Of a stretch of 64,000 nt of DNA, positions 8,316 to 17,763 are shown in pieces (the stretch's first letter is position 1; every line of letters begins with the position of its first letter). The translations under genes and the position numbers were made by a program. Location of the stretch: contig NZ_BDJC01000002.1 of assembly GCF_002005565.1 (NCBI RefSeq), forward strand, positions 178,449-242,448. Direction: 5' to 3'. Source of the stretch: Streptomyces sp. JHA26 (lineage in GTDB: Bacteria; Actinomycetota; Actinomycetes; Streptomycetales; Streptomycetaceae). A model generated the notes under the pieces. The model had not been told where the DNA came from. It was given only the letters and a program-made list of their open reading frames with translations, and did not search any database.

Positions 8316-10505
8316 ATGTGCACTGGTGAGCCCCTTCCCGAGGTGGGGGACGTCCTCGCCGCTCTCGGAACCGGCCTGTGGCACTGGGACACCGCCGCCG
8401 GGCGGGTCACGGTCGACGCCGAGGCGGCGCGGCTGCTCGGTCTGCCGGCCGAGCGGACGAGTCTCACCGAGGCCCAGACACGTGCCCGGCTCCACCCCGT
8501 CGACTGGAACGAGATCACCGGTGTGGTCCGGCTGGCCGTCTCCGAGCACACCGTCGCCGAGGTCCGGATCCGGATCGTGGACGAGCGGGGACAGGTGATC
8601 CGTGTCGTGCGCAGCCGCTCCAAGCCGTCCTACGACCGTGTGCGCAAGGCGTACGAGCTGATCGGCACCCTCCAGGAGGTCACCGAGCCGACCCCCGGCA
8701 CCTCCGCCGCACGCAGCGCGGTCACCGGCGACTGGCGCCGCTCCCGGGAGGCGTTCCTGCTGGACGCGGGCCGGGCCCTGGCCGAGGCACGGTCGACCGA
8801 GGAGGTGCTGCGGGTCGCGGCGGGCCTGTCGATGCCGGGCTTCACCCCGGACGGGCTCGCCGTCTTCGGCGTGTCGGGCGATCGCCTGACGGTCATCGGT
8901 CACCACGGCCAGCCGCAGGACGACATGGACCCGTTCGTGGACATGCCGCTGGACACGGACTACCCGGCCGCCGAGGCGGTCCGCACCGGCCGCGCCGTCT
9001 ACCTCTCCTCCCCCGGCCAGTACCGCTCCCGCTACCCGATCACCTGGCCGCTCGCCGAGCGCTTCGGCCGCCAGTCCTGGGCCTTCCTGCCGCTGGTCGC
9101 GGGGGGCCGCACCATGGGCGCCTGGATGGCCGCCTTCACCTATCCCGTCGCCTTCACACCGGACGAGCGGTCGGTGCTGACCACCGTGGCCCGCATGCTG
9201 GCGCAGGCGCTGTCCCGGGCGGGCGCCGCCGAGACCCAGCGGGAGCTGACCGACGACCTGCAGCGCACCATGCTGCCCGCGCTGGGCCCCGAGATCCCCG
9301 GCATGAGCATCGCCGCCCGCTACGTCCCCACCGGCGGCGGGCTCCAGGTCGGCGGCGACTGGTACGACATGATCCCGCTGCCCCGGGGCCGCTTCGCCCT
9401 CGTCATCGGCGACGTCCAGGGGCACGACGTACGGGCCGCCGCGCTGATGGGCCAGCTGCGCATCGCCCTGCGCGCCTACGCGTCGGAGGGCCACCGGCCC
9501 GACGCGGTGCTCTCCCGGGCCTCCCACTTCTTCCACAGCCTGGCCGACTCCACCGAGGGCCCCTCCGACCTGCGCTTCGCGACCTGCTTCTACGCGGAGG
9601 TGGACCCGACGACCGGCGTCGTGGAGAGCGCCCGCGCGGGGCACCTGGACCCCGTGGTGCGGATGGCCGACGGCACGGCGCTGATCCTCGCCACGGAGGG
9701 CGGCCTGCCGCTCGGGGTCGACCCGGACTCCGACTACCCGATCTCCCGGCTCGCCCTGGAACCCGGCGACACCCTGATGCTGTGCACGGACGGACTGGTC
9801 GAGACGGGCGGCCACGACCTCCAGACCGGCTGGGACCGGCTGCGCACGGTCCTGGAGGAGCACGGGGGCGACCTGGAGGAACTGGCCGACGCACTCGTCC
9901 AGGCGGTGCATGGGCCGTCCTCGCACCACACCACCGGCCCCCTGGCCGACCGCCGGGACGACGACATCGCCCTGGTACTGGTGTGCTGGCGGGACGAGAG
10001 CTGCGGTCACGGCCCCAGCGCGGTCGCCCGGCCCCCCGTACGGCGCACGGTGCTGACGGTCGCGCAGGCCGAGCCGGAGCGGATCGCGGCCGCCCGGCAG
10101 CTGCTGCGGGACCTGCTGCACGACTGGTCCGACGAGGACCAGCGGGACGCGGCGGTCCTGCTGCTGTCCGAGGTGCTGACGAACGTCCTGGTCCACACCG
10201 ACGCCGACGCGCTGCTGGTGGCCGAGGTCGGCGGGAAGCCGGGCGAGCGGCTCATCCGGGTGGAGGTCACCGACAGCGGCGACGACCTGCCGCACAAGCG
10301 GCGGCCGGGGGAGATGGCGTCCTCCGGGCGCGGCCTGATGCTGATCGAGCTGCTCTCGGACGCGTGGGGCGTCGCCCCCCGCGGCAAGGGCAAGAGCATC
10401 TGGTTCGAGTTCTACGAGTCCCGGGAGGGCGGGTCCGGGGGCGGGCCGGAGGACGGTCCGGACGCCGTGTCGGGACTCGTGGACGCCTTCTCGGAGGGCG
10501 AGTAG
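8316..10505 (+). CDS. PAS-GAF-SpoIIE phosphatase with C-terminal anti-sigma kinase domain
   Basis: 729 residues. Order of domains: PAS-like fold (about 10-115, LWHWDTAAGRVTVD), GAF sensor (about 145-305), PP2C-type SpoIIE/RsbU phosphatase (about 310-545) and an RsbW-like HATPase (about 580-705). Metal ligands are recognisable in GGDWYDM, IGDVQGHD, CTDGLVE and DRRDDDIALV; the ATPase has SEVLTNVLVH and DSGDD and a G-box-like SSGRGLMLI. Such proteins control anti-sigma factor antagonists by dephosphorylation and rephosphorylation, so this could be a self-contained partner-switching module. No sigma or anti-anti-sigma gene is adjacent. Its last 94 bases overlap the convergent AI-2E gene. Confidence 0.9.
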   Translation: MCTGEPLPEVGDVLAALGTGLWHWDTAAGRVTVDAEAARLLGLPAERTSLTEAQTRARLHPVDWNEITGVVRLAVSEHTVAEVRIRIVDERGQVIRVVRSRSKPSYDRVRKAYELIGTLQEVTEPTPGTSAARSAVTGDWRRSREAFLLDAGRALAEARSTEEVLRVAAGLSMPGFTPDGLAVFGVSGDRLTVIGHHGQPQDDMDPFVDMPLDTDYPAAEAVRTGRAVYLSSPGQYRSRYPITWPLAERFGRQSWAFLPLVAGGRTMGAWMAAFTYPVAFTPDERSVLTTVARMLAQALSRAGAAETQRELTDDLQRTMLPALGPEIPGMSIAARYVPTGGGLQVGGDWYDMIPLPRGRFALVIGDVQGHDVRAAALMGQLRIALRAYASEGHRPDAVLSRASHFFHSLADSTEGPSDLRFATCFYAEVDPTTGVVESARAGHLDPVVRMADGTALILATEGGLPLGVDPDSDYPISRLALEPGDTLMLCTDGLVETGGHDLQTGWDRLRTVLEEHGGDLEELADALVQAVHGPSSHHTTGPLADRRDDDIALVLVCWRDESCGHGPSAVARPPVRRTVLTVAQAEPERIAAARQLLRDLLHDWSDEDQRDAAVLLLSEVLTNVLVHTDADALLVAEVGGKPGERLIRVEVTDSGDDLPHKRRPGEMASSGRGLMLIELLSDAWGVAPRGKGKSIWFEFYESREGGSGGGPEDGPDAVSGLVDAFSEGE

Positions 10506-11521
10506 CGGCCCTGGAGCTCGTGGACGATCCCGAACGCGGCGGCGGTGAGGGGGACGGCGAAGAGCATGCCCAGGATGCCCGCCACCGACGCCCCCGCGGT
10601 GAGCGCCAGCAGCACGACCGCCGGGTGCATCTGCACGGTCCGGCTCTGGATCATCGGCTGGAGCACGTGCCCCTCCAGCACCTGCACGGCCAGCACCACC
10701 CCGAGGGCCCACAGCGCGATGACGAACCCGCGGTCGGCGAGCGCGACCAGCACGGCGACGGCGCCGGAGAGGAAGGCGCCGAGGTAGGGGATGTAGGCGC
10801 CGACGAAGACCAGCGCGCCGAGCCCGACCGCGCCGGGCACGCGGAGCACCAGCAGTCCCACGGTGATGCAGACGGCGTCGATGAGGGCGATGAGGGTGGT
10901 GCCCCGCATGAAACCCTCGACGGCCCCGAAGGCCCGCCGGGCCATCGCCTCGACCATGTCGGCGCTTCCCCGGGGGACGAGGGAGCGCACCGTGCCCACG
11001 GCGCGGTCGGAGTCGCGCAGGAAGAAGAAGACGAGCAGCAGCGCGAGGACCGCCATGGCCATCATCTCGCCGGCCACGCTCACCCCGGTGATCACCCCGG
11101 AGGCCGCCGTACCGCCGAACTTGCCCAGCAGCTCGCGCGAGTTGGACGCGAGGTCGTCCAGCGACGTCCCGGCCGCCCCGAAGTGTTCGGCGACGCCCCG
11201 CGCCGCGTCCTTGAGGGAGGCGATGATCTGGTCGCCGGTGTCGACGAGCGCGGCGGCCACGATGTACACGGCCCCGCCGACCACGGCCACGACGGCGACG
11301 CAGGTCAGCCCCGCGGCCAGCGACCGCTGCACGTGCGCCTTCACCAGCCGCCGGTGCAGCGGCCGCAGCAGGGCCGTGCCGAGCAGCGCGAGCAGCGCCG
11401 GCGTCACCGCGGTGCGGAACTCGGCGCACAGCCGGATGACGACGTAGACGACACCGCTGGCGAGCAGGAGGACGACGCACCAGGCGGCGAAACGGCGTAC
11501 CGGACCGGGAAGCAGGTGCAC
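10412..11521 (-). CDS. AI-2E family (YdiK/PerM-like) membrane protein
   Basis: 369 residues, GTG start at 11521. The profile is that of the AI-2E/UPF0118 family: two hydrophobic segments near the N-terminus, an amphipathic region (about 80-150), a further segment (AMAVLALLLVFFFLRDSDR), and a cluster of helices from about 200 to 330 that includes GAYIPYLGAFLSG and EGHVLQPMIQSRTVQMHP, both hallmarks of the family. Roles described for relatives include solute or Na+/H+ export; the substrate here cannot be told. The C-terminus is Ser/Pro-rich and is encoded antisense to the end of the phosphatase gene. Confidence 0.88.
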   Translation of the reverse strand: MHLLPGPVRRFAAWCVVLLLASGVVYVVIRLCAEFRTAVTPALLALLGTALLRPLHRRLVKAHVQRSLAAGLTCVAVVAVVGGAVYIVAAALVDTGDQIIASLKDAARGVAEHFGAAGTSLDDLASNSRELLGKFGGTAASGVITGVSVAGEMMAMAVLALLLVFFFLRDSDRAVGTVRSLVPRGSADMVEAMARRAFGAVEGFMRGTTLIALIDAVCITVGLLVLRVPGAVGLGALVFVGAYIPYLGAFLSGAVAVLVALADRGFVIALWALGVVLAVQVLEGHVLQPMIQSRTVQMHPAVVLLALTAGASVAGILGMLFAVPLTAAAFGIVHELQGRYSPSEKASTSPDTASGPSSGPPPDPPSRDS

Positions 11522-11592
11522 CGCTCCAGCCGATCACACGCCGGGCGGGCTGTCCTGTGCGGACGGCCCGCCCGGGTGAGGCCGCGCGGCCG

Positions 11593-12570
11593 TCAGGCGC
11601 CGGGGCCCTCGGCGGACATGCCGTGCACGGCGGGGACGGTGCCCAGCCGGCCCTTCTGGAAGTCCTCGAAGGCCTGCATCAGCTCGTCCTTGGTGTTCAT
11701 GACGAACGGGCCGTAGTGGGCCATGGGCTCGCGGATGGGCCGTCCGCCCAGGAGGACGACCTCGAGGTCGGGGGTGTGCGCGTCCTGCTTCTCGTCGGCG
11801 CGGACGGTCAGCGAGGAGCCGGTGCCGAAGACGGCCGTCTGCCCCAGGTGGACCGGACGCCGCTCGGTCCCCACCGACCCGCGTCCGGCCAGCACGTACG
11901 CCAGCCCGTTGAAGTCCTCCCGCCAGGGCAGCGTGACCTCGGCGCCCGGCGCGAGCGTCGCGTGGACCATCGTGATCGGCGTGTGCGTGATGCCGGGGCC
12001 CTCGTGGCCGTCCAGCTCACCGGCGATGACGCGCAGCAGCGCGCCGCCGTCGGGGGAGGTGAGCAGCTGCACCGAGCCGCTGCGGATGTCCTGGTACCGC
12101 GGCGCCATCATCTTGTCCTTGGCCGGGAGGTTCACCCACAGCTGGAGGCCGTGGAAGAGACCGCCGGACATGACCAGCTGTTCCGGCGGCGCCTCGATGT
12201 GCAACAGGCCTGAACCTGCCGTCATCCACTGGGTGTCGCCGTTGGTGATGGTGCCGCCACCGCCGTGGGAGTCCTGGTGGTCGAAGATCCCGTCGATGAT
12301 GTAGGTGACGGTCTCGAAGCCGCGGTGCGGATGCCAGGGCGTGCCCTTGGGCTCTCCGGGCGCGTACTCCACCTCACCCATCTGGTCCATCATGATGAAC
12401 GGGTCGAGGTGGCGGTAGTTGATCCCGGCGAACGCGCGGCGCACCGGGAAGCCCTCGCCCTCGAAACCGCTCGGCGCGGTCGTGACGGTGAGCACGGGAC
12501 GTGCCACGGCGTCGGCGGGCGCGGATACGCGGGGCAGCGTCAACGGGTTCTCGACGGTCACTGCAGGCAT
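11593..12570 (-). CDS. Pirin family protein
   Basis: 325 residues, ATG 12570 after GAGGAGG. A bicupin of the pirin family. The N-terminal metal site is complete: His80 and His82 in WHPHRGFET, His124 and Glu126 in SGLLHIE. Bacterial pirins bind iron and some act as quercetin 2,3-dioxygenases; others interact with metabolic enzymes such as pyruvate dehydrogenase. It stands alone, with the AI-2E gene downstream on the same strand after a 71-base gap. Exact reaction not deducible. Confidence 0.93.
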   Translation of the reverse strand: MPAVTVENPLTLPRVSAPADAVARPVLTVTTAPSGFEGEGFPVRRAFAGINYRHLDPFIMMDQMGEVEYAPGEPKGTPWHPHRGFETVTYIIDGIFDHQDSHGGGGTITNGDTQWMTAGSGLLHIEAPPEQLVMSGGLFHGLQLWVNLPAKDKMMAPRYQDIRSGSVQLLTSPDGGALLRVIAGELDGHEGPGITHTPITMVHATLAPGAEVTLPWREDFNGLAYVLAGRGSVGTERRPVHLGQTAVFGTGSSLTVRADEKQDAHTPDLEVVLLGGRPIREPMAHYGPFVMNTKDELMQAFEDFQKGRLGTVPAVHGMSAEGPGA

Positions 12571-12636
12571 GTCGGTACCTCCTCGGGTACGCCCACTTTA
12601 GTTGAGCGTTGAACTTCTTGCCACCCCCAACCGAAA

Positions 12637-12664
12637 GAGCCCGGAGGGCATTCCCTCCGGGCTC
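12637..12664 (-). terminator. Terminator of the SseB-like gene
   Basis: Perfect 12-base stem GAGCCCGGAGGG / CCCTCCGGGCTC with a 4-base loop. On the minus strand it is followed by TTTCGGTT, a short U-rich run, directly downstream of the SseB-like stop. Confidence 0.8.
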
Positions 12665-12681
12665 GTGCTGGCGGCGGCCGA

Positions 12682-13146
12682 TCAGCCGTACATGCGGCGC
12701 ATCGCGAAGTCGACCATCTGCTCGACGGCCTTCGCGTCGAACACCATCCGGTGCTCGCCCTCCATGTCCAGGACGAAGCCGTACCCGGTGGGCAGCAGGT
12801 CGATCACCTCGGCGCCGGTGATCACGAAGTACTTGGACTCCTTGCCCGCGTACCGGCGCAGCTCCTTGAGCGAGGTGAACATCGGGATCACCGGCTGCTG
12901 GGTGTTGTGCAGCGCCAGGAAACCGGGGTTGTCGCCGCGCGGGCAGTAGACCTTCGAGGTGGCGAAGATCTGCTGGAAGTCCTCGGCGGCCATCTGCCCG
13001 GTGGTGAAGGCGCGCACCGCGTCCGCGAGCGAGGGCGGGGACGGCTCGGGGTACAGCGGCGGCTGCTGCCCGTAGCCGCCGGCCATCGGCTGCTGGGGCG
13101 GGGCGTACTGCTGCTGGGAACCCGCGTTCTGGTCATAGCCGTACAT
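12682..13146 (-). CDS. SseB-family protein
   Basis: 154 residues when started at ATG 13146 (MYGYDQN...). An upstream in-frame GTG would add 21 residues, but the extension is Arg/Pro-rich and unlike the family. The first 35 residues are Gln/Pro/Tyr-rich; the rest is an SseB (type III secretion SseB N-terminal-like) fold, with [14 protein letters not shown] and [16 protein letters not shown]. In actinobacteria the fold is common in small cytoplasmic proteins of unknown role, unrelated to secretion. There is no clear Shine-Dalgarno sequence before the ATG, so a leaderless transcript is possible. Confidence 0.8.
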   Translation of the reverse strand: MYGYDQNAGSQQQYAPPQQPMAGGYGQQPPLYPEPSPPSLADAVRAFTTGQMAAEDFQQIFATSKVYCPRGDNPGFLALHNTQQPVIPMFTSLKELRRYAGKESKYFVITGAEVIDLLPTGYGFVLDMEGEHRMVFDAKAVEQMVDFAMRRMYG

Positions 13147-13474
13147 GGGGAGAAGCGTACCGAGCCGCCCCGCCGCCCGGACGGCCCACGGGGCCGGAAG
13201 GCGTCGCACGAAGGGCTCCGGTCACGCCGGGACGCGGGCCGCCGCGGACCGCGGCGAGGCGATCGCGCGAGGCGGTCGCGCGAGGTCGTCGCGCGGCGCG
13301 CCCGGGCGGAGGCGGCGGTTCACCCGAACGGGGCGGTACTTGAGGCGCGTCACAGAAGGGCGGTGCGGGGTTGCTTCTTATTACCGGCGGGTAGCATCAT
13401 CGGAGCTACTAGTTGGTACGTGTACAAGGCGCGAGGATCCAGTGCCTCGCCGATCTCTCAACGGAGCCGTCACC
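13147..13474. promoter_or_regulatory. Divergent promoter region with two TACnnGnnGGTA elements
   Basis: This 328-base gap separates the SseB-like gene from the acyl-CoA dehydrogenase. It holds TACCGGCGGGTA (13382-13393) and TACTAGTTGGTA (13407-13418), two copies of a half-symmetrical element 25 bases apart. They lie near a possible promoter for the dehydrogenase (TTGCTT around 13372, TAGCAT around 13392). Nothing else is recognisable; the 13200-13330 part is plain G+C-rich sequence. Confidence 0.45.
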
Positions 13475-15301
13475 ATGGGGCACTACAAGCCGAATCTGCG
13501 GGACATCGAGTTCAACCTCTTCGAGGTGCTCGGCCGTGACAAGGTGTACGGCACGGGACCGTTCGCGGAGATGGACACGGACACCGCCAGGAGCGTCCTG
13601 GAGGAGCTGTGCCGCCTCTCGGAGAACGAGCTGGCGGAGTCCTTCGCCGACGCCGACCGCAACCCGCCGGTCTTCGACCCGGAGACCAACACCGCGCCGG
13701 TCCCCGCGTCCTTCAAGAAGAGCTACCAGGCCTTCATGGACTCCGAGTACTGGCGGCTCGGCCTGCCCGAGGAGATCGGCGGCACCACCTCCCCGCGCTC
13801 CCTCATCTGGGCCTACGCGGAGCTGATCCTCGGCGCCAACCCGGCCGTGTGGATGTACTCCTCCGGCCCGGCCTTCGCGGGCATCCTCTTCGAGGAGGGC
13901 AACGAGGTCCAGAAGCACATCGCCAAGATCGCCGTCGAGAAGCAGTGGGGCTCCACCATGGTCCTCACCGAGCCGGACGCCGGCTCGGACGTCGGCGCCG
14001 GCCGCACCAGGGCCGTGCAGCAGGAGGACGGCTCCTGGCACATCGAGGGCGTCAAGCGCTTCATCACGTCCGGCGAGCACGACATGTCGGAGAACATCCT
14101 CCACTACGTCCTCGCCCGCCCCGAGGGCGCCGGCCCCGGCACCAAGGGCCTGTCCCTCTTCCTCGTCCCGAAGTACGAGTTCGACTTCGAGACCGGCGAG
14201 CTCGGCGAGCGCAACGGCGTCTACGCCACCAACGTCGAGCACAAGATGGGCCTGAAGGCCTCCAACACCTGCGAGATGACCTTCGGCGACCGCCACCCCG
14301 CCAAGGGCTGGCTGATCGGCGACAAGCACGACGGCATCCGCCAGATGTTCCGCATCATCGAGTTCGCCCGCATGATGGTCGGCACGAAGGCGATCTCCAC
14401 CCTCTCCACGGGCTACCTCAACGCCCTGGAGTACGCCAAGGAGCGCGTCCAGGGCCCCGACCTGGCGAACTTCATGGACAAGACCGCCCCCAAGGTCACC
14501 ATCACGCACCACCCGGACGTCCGCCGCTCCCTCATGACGCAGAAGGCGTACGCGGAGGGCATGCGCGCGCTGGTGATGTACACCGCCTCGATCCAGGACG
14601 AGATCCAGGTCAAGGAGGCGAACGGCGAGGACGCCTCCGCCGCGCACGCCCTCAACGACCTGCTCCTGCCCATCGTCAAGGGCTACGGCTCGGAGAAGGC
14701 CTACGAGCAGCTCGCCCAGTCCCTGCAGACCTTCGGCGGCTCCGGCTTCCTGCAGGAGTACCCGATCGAGCAGTACATCCGCGACGCCAAGATCGACACC
14801 CTCTACGAGGGCACCACGGCGATCCAGGGCCAGGACTACTTCTTCCGGAAGATCGTCCGCAACCAGGGCGCCGCGCTGAACTCGCTCGCCGAGGACATCA
14901 AGAAGTTCCTGGCGCTCGCCACCGGCGGCGAGGAGCTGTCCGGCGCCCGCGAGCACCTCGCCAAGGCCGCCGTCGAGCTGGAGGCCATCGTCGGCCTGAT
15001 GCTCACCGACCTCGCGGCCACCGAGCAGGACGTCAAGAACATCTACAAGGTCGGACTCAACACCACCCGCCTGCTGCTCGCCTCCGGTGACGTGATCGTC
15101 GGCTACCTGCTCCTCAAGGGCGCCGCGATCGCCGCCGAGAAGCTGCCGACCGCGTCCGCCAAGGACAAGGCCTTCTACACCGGCAAGATCGCCGCGGCGA
15201 AGTTCTTCGCGGCCAACGTCCTGCCCGGCGTCACCCTGGCCCGCAAGGTCGCCCAGGGCGTCGAGCTGGACCTGATGGAGCTGGACGAGGCCGCTTTCTG
15301 A
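13475..15301 (+). CDS. Acyl-CoA dehydrogenase, large type
   Basis: 608 residues, ATG 13475 after CGGAG. FAD enzyme for the first step of acyl-CoA beta-oxidation. It belongs to the long (about 600-residue) class like mycobacterial FadE5: an N-terminal helical extension, FAD/substrate motifs ([15 protein letters not shown] and FITSGEHD), and a C-terminal helical extension after residue 470. The presumed catalytic base is Glu445 in [17 protein letters not shown]. The chain-length preference cannot be read from sequence. It is monocistronic; two repeated upstream elements suggest acyl-CoA-responsive repression. Confidence 0.92.
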   Translation: MGHYKPNLRDIEFNLFEVLGRDKVYGTGPFAEMDTDTARSVLEELCRLSENELAESFADADRNPPVFDPETNTAPVPASFKKSYQAFMDSEYWRLGLPEEIGGTTSPRSLIWAYAELILGANPAVWMYSSGPAFAGILFEEGNEVQKHIAKIAVEKQWGSTMVLTEPDAGSDVGAGRTRAVQQEDGSWHIEGVKRFITSGEHDMSENILHYVLARPEGAGPGTKGLSLFLVPKYEFDFETGELGERNGVYATNVEHKMGLKASNTCEMTFGDRHPAKGWLIGDKHDGIRQMFRIIEFARMMVGTKAISTLSTGYLNALEYAKERVQGPDLANFMDKTAPKVTITHHPDVRRSLMTQKAYAEGMRALVMYTASIQDEIQVKEANGEDASAAHALNDLLLPIVKGYGSEKAYEQLAQSLQTFGGSGFLQEYPIEQYIRDAKIDTLYEGTTAIQGQDYFFRKIVRNQGAALNSLAEDIKKFLALATGGEELSGAREHLAKAAVELEAIVGLMLTDLAATEQDVKNIYKVGLNTTRLLLASGDVIVGYLLLKGAAIAAEKLPTASAKDKAFYTGKIAAAKFFAANVLPGVTLARKVAQGVELDLMELDEAAF

Positions 15302-15355
15302 GGCACGCCCACAAGGCTTCGGGGAACTCGTCCCCCACGGTCCCCACACGCCTTC

Positions 15356-15395
15356 GCGAGGGCCCGCTCCCGGCGGACGGGAAGCGGGCCCTCGC
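15356..15395 (+). terminator. Terminator after acyl-CoA dehydrogenase
   Basis: GCGAGGGCCCGCT (15356-15368) pairs with AGCGGGCCCTCGC (15383-15395). The hairpin ends 19 bases before the aminopeptidase start. Confidence 0.75.
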
Positions 15396-15414
15396 ACGTC
15401 GCTAAGGTGAACTC

Positions 15415-16713
15415 ATGAGCGCACCCTCCCGCTTCGACCGCGGCCACACCGACGACCTGATGTCCTTCCTGGCGGCCAGCCCGACGCCGTACCACGCGGT
15501 GGCGAACGCCGCCGAACGGCTGGAGAAGGCCGGCTTCCGGCAGGTCGCGGAGACGGACGCCTGGGAGGGGACGACCGGCGGCGCGTACGTGCTGCGCGGC
15601 GGCGCGATCGTGGCGTGGTACGTCCCCGAGGGCGCCGAGCCGCACACGCCCTTCCGCATCGTCGGCGCGCACACCGACTCCCCCAACCTGCGCGTGAAGC
15701 CGCGGCCCGACAGCGGTGCGCACGGCTGGCGCCAGATCGCCGTGGAGATCTACGGCGGTCCGCTGATGAACTCCTGGCTCGACCGCGACCTGGGCCTGGC
15801 CGGCCGCCTCTCCCTGCGCGACGGCTCGACCCGGCTGGTCGACGTCGACCGCCCGCTGCTCCGCGTCCCCCAGCTCGCCATCCACATGGACCGCGCCGTG
15901 TCCACCGAGGGCCTCAAGCTCGACAAGCAGCGCCACCTCCAGCCCGTCTGGGGCCTCGGCGACACCGTGCGCGACGGCGACCTCATCTCCTTCCTGGAGG
16001 AGGAGGCCGGCCTGGAGTCCGGCTCGGTCACCGGCTGGGACCTGATGACCCACTCCGTGGAGCCCCCGGCGTACCTGGGCCGCGACCGGGAGCTGGTGGC
16101 CGGCCCCCGCATGGACAACCTGCTGTCCGTGCACGCCGGGACCGCCGCCCTGGCCGCCGTCGCGACGTCCGGCGCCGATCTCCCGTACATCCCCGTGCTC
16201 GCCGCCTTCGACCACGAGGAGAACGGCTCCCAGTCGGACACCGGCGCCGACGGCCCGCTGCTCGGCGGCGTGCTGGAGCGCTCGGTGTTCGCGCGCGGCG
16301 GTTCCTACGAGGACCGGGCGCGGGCCTTCGCCGGCACCGTCTGCCTGTCCTCCGACACCGGCCACGCCGTCCACCCCAACTACGCGGAACGGCACGACCC
16401 GACGCACCACCCGCGCGTCAACGGCGGCCCCATCCTCAAGGTCAACGTCAACAACCGCTACGCCACCGACGGTTCGGGCCGCGCGATCTTCGCCGCCGCC
16501 TGCGAGAAGGCGGACGTCCCCTTCCAGACCTTCGTCTCCAACAACTCCATGCCCTGCGGCACCACCATCGGCCCGATCACCGCGGCCCGGCACGGCATCC
16601 GCACCGTCGACATCGGCGTGGCCATCCTGTCGATGCACAGCGCCCGGGAGTTGTGCGGCGCCGACGACCCGTACCTGCTGACGAACGCGCTGGTGGCGTT
16701 CCTGGAGGGCTGA
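15415..16713 (+). CDS. apeB: M18 family aminopeptidase
   Basis: 432 residues, ATG 15415 after AAGGTG. Aspartyl-aminopeptidase type, a dinuclear zinc exopeptidase of the cytoplasm. Family signatures are intact: GAHTDSPNLRVKP with His86 and Asp88, RMDNLLSVHAG, FDHEENGS with the Glu pair, SSDTGHAVHPNY, and the C-terminal MPCGTTIGPITAARHGIRTVDIG region. Length matches the family. It forms large tetrahedral oligomers in characterised members. Likely role: peptide turnover. Confidence 0.93.
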   Translation: MSAPSRFDRGHTDDLMSFLAASPTPYHAVANAAERLEKAGFRQVAETDAWEGTTGGAYVLRGGAIVAWYVPEGAEPHTPFRIVGAHTDSPNLRVKPRPDSGAHGWRQIAVEIYGGPLMNSWLDRDLGLAGRLSLRDGSTRLVDVDRPLLRVPQLAIHMDRAVSTEGLKLDKQRHLQPVWGLGDTVRDGDLISFLEEEAGLESGSVTGWDLMTHSVEPPAYLGRDRELVAGPRMDNLLSVHAGTAALAAVATSGADLPYIPVLAAFDHEENGSQSDTGADGPLLGGVLERSVFARGGSYEDRARAFAGTVCLSSDTGHAVHPNYAERHDPTHHPRVNGGPILKVNVNNRYATDGSGRAIFAAACEKADVPFQTFVSNNSMPCGTTIGPITAARHGIRTVDIGVAILSMHSARELCGADDPYLLTNALVAFLEG

Positions 16714-16836
16714 GCCCGCGCCACGCCCTCGGTCGGAACACCCTTGCCCCGCATGGCTGTTCCGGCCGGGGGTACCCGAACGGAACCGGATCGACCGGAA
16801 AGCCGGACCGACCGGATCTACAGGGAGGCGACACTC

Positions 16837-17088
16837 ATGGGCCTCGGCGGGTGCATCATCCTCATCGCCGTGGGAGCCATCCTCACGTTCGCGACCGACT
16901 GGGACATGCAGGGCGTCAACCTCGACCTGGTCGGTGTCATCTTCATGATCGTCGGCCTGATCGGGGTCGCGACGTTCAGCAGCATCGCCCGGCGCCGCCG
17001 CGTCGTGATGCCGCCGACGACCCCCGTCGTCGAGGAACGGCCCCACCACCACACGCGTGACGGCTACAGCGACGGCTACGGCGTCTGA
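16837..17088 (+). CDS. DUF6458 small membrane protein
   Basis: 83 residues. ATG 16837 is preferred over in-frame starts further upstream because GGGAGG precedes it and the protein then begins MGLGGCIILIAVGAILTFA, the conserved start of this actinobacterial family. Two transmembrane helices (about 3-19 and 28-48) flank an external DMQGVNLDLVG segment; the tail is basic then His/Gly-rich. Function unknown. Confidence 0.85.
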   Translation: MGLGGCIILIAVGAILTFATDWDMQGVNLDLVGVIFMIVGLIGVATFSSIARRRRVVMPPTTPVVEERPHHHTRDGYSDGYGV

Positions 17089-17228
17089 CCGGCGCCGGAC
17101 GTGCCGGGCGTGCACGGCATGCCGAGCATGAACGGCGTGCACGGCGGCCGTCCCGGCCGGAGGGCCGGGTTCGGCCTGTCGGCCTACCGGCCGCGTCCCG
17201 GTGCGCCCGGCGGGGAAGCGGTCAGGGC

Positions 17229-17747
17229 ATGAGATTCCTCGTGTACGACCGGCTCCTCGGCTTCGGTGACGACTACTGGATCGAGGACGCCGAGGGCAAC
17301 AAGGCGTTCCTCGTCGACGGCAAGGCGATGCGGCTGCGGGACACCTGGGAACTGAAGGACGCCCGGGGACGGGTGCTCATCGGCATCCACCAGAAGATGT
17401 TCGCCCTGCGCGACACGATGGTGATCGAGCGCGGCGGCGAGCCGCTGGCGACCCTGAAGCGCAAACGGCTGTCCCTGCTCCGCAATCACTACCGGGTTTC
17501 CCTGGCCGACGGCACCGAACTGGACGTCAGCGGAAAGATCCTCGACCGGGAGTTCGCCATCGAGTACGACGGCGAACTGCTGGCCGTCGTCTCCCGGCGG
17601 TGGCTGACCCTCCGGGAGACCTACGGCGTGGACGTCGTCCGCGACGACGCGGACCCGGCGCTGCTGATCGCGCTGACGGTGTGCGTGATCCACCTGGCGG
17701 AGAAGGAGAGGGAGAAGGGACGGGAGGGGGGCGACGAGGGCGAGTGA
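17229..17747 (+). CDS. LURP-one-related (LOR) domain protein
   Basis: 172 residues, ATG 17229. The fold is that of Tubby/LURP-one proteins: alternating strands with D-x-EGNKAFLVDGK, WELKDARGRVLIGIHQK and the RRWLTLRETYGVDV segment ending in a hydrophobic helix (PALLIALTVCVIHLA). Bacterial LOR proteins are small, cytoplasmic and of unknown role; phospholipid-scramblase-like membrane binding has been proposed for the fold. The stop is only 16 bases from the end of the convergent nitrilase gene. Confidence 0.85.
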   Translation: MRFLVYDRLLGFGDDYWIEDAEGNKAFLVDGKAMRLRDTWELKDARGRVLIGIHQKMFALRDTMVIERGGEPLATLKRKRLSLLRNHYRVSLADGTELDVSGKILDREFAIEYDGELLAVVSRRWLTLRETYGVDVVRDDADPALLIALTVCVIHLAEKEREKGREGGDEGE

Positions 17748-17763
17748 CCCCTCCGCCCCGCCG

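Noticed and set aside
6391..8598. 735-codon plus-strand frame opposite aspS
   Set aside because: Typical high-GC mirror of a real gene: it is Arg/Leu/Val-rich with no domain, and aspS in the opposite strand is certain.
8378..11716. 1100-codon frame over the SpoIIE phosphatase and AI-2E genes
   Set aside because: It overlaps two clearly recognised genes and is Arg/Gly/Pro-rich without motifs.
13409..15397. 662-codon frame opposite the acyl-CoA dehydrogenase
   Set aside because: Antisense shadow of a recognised enzyme; no start signal or domain.
15884..15898. DnaA-box-like CCATCCACA in the aminopeptidase gene
   Set aside because: A single weak match inside a coding region, as expected by chance in this composition.
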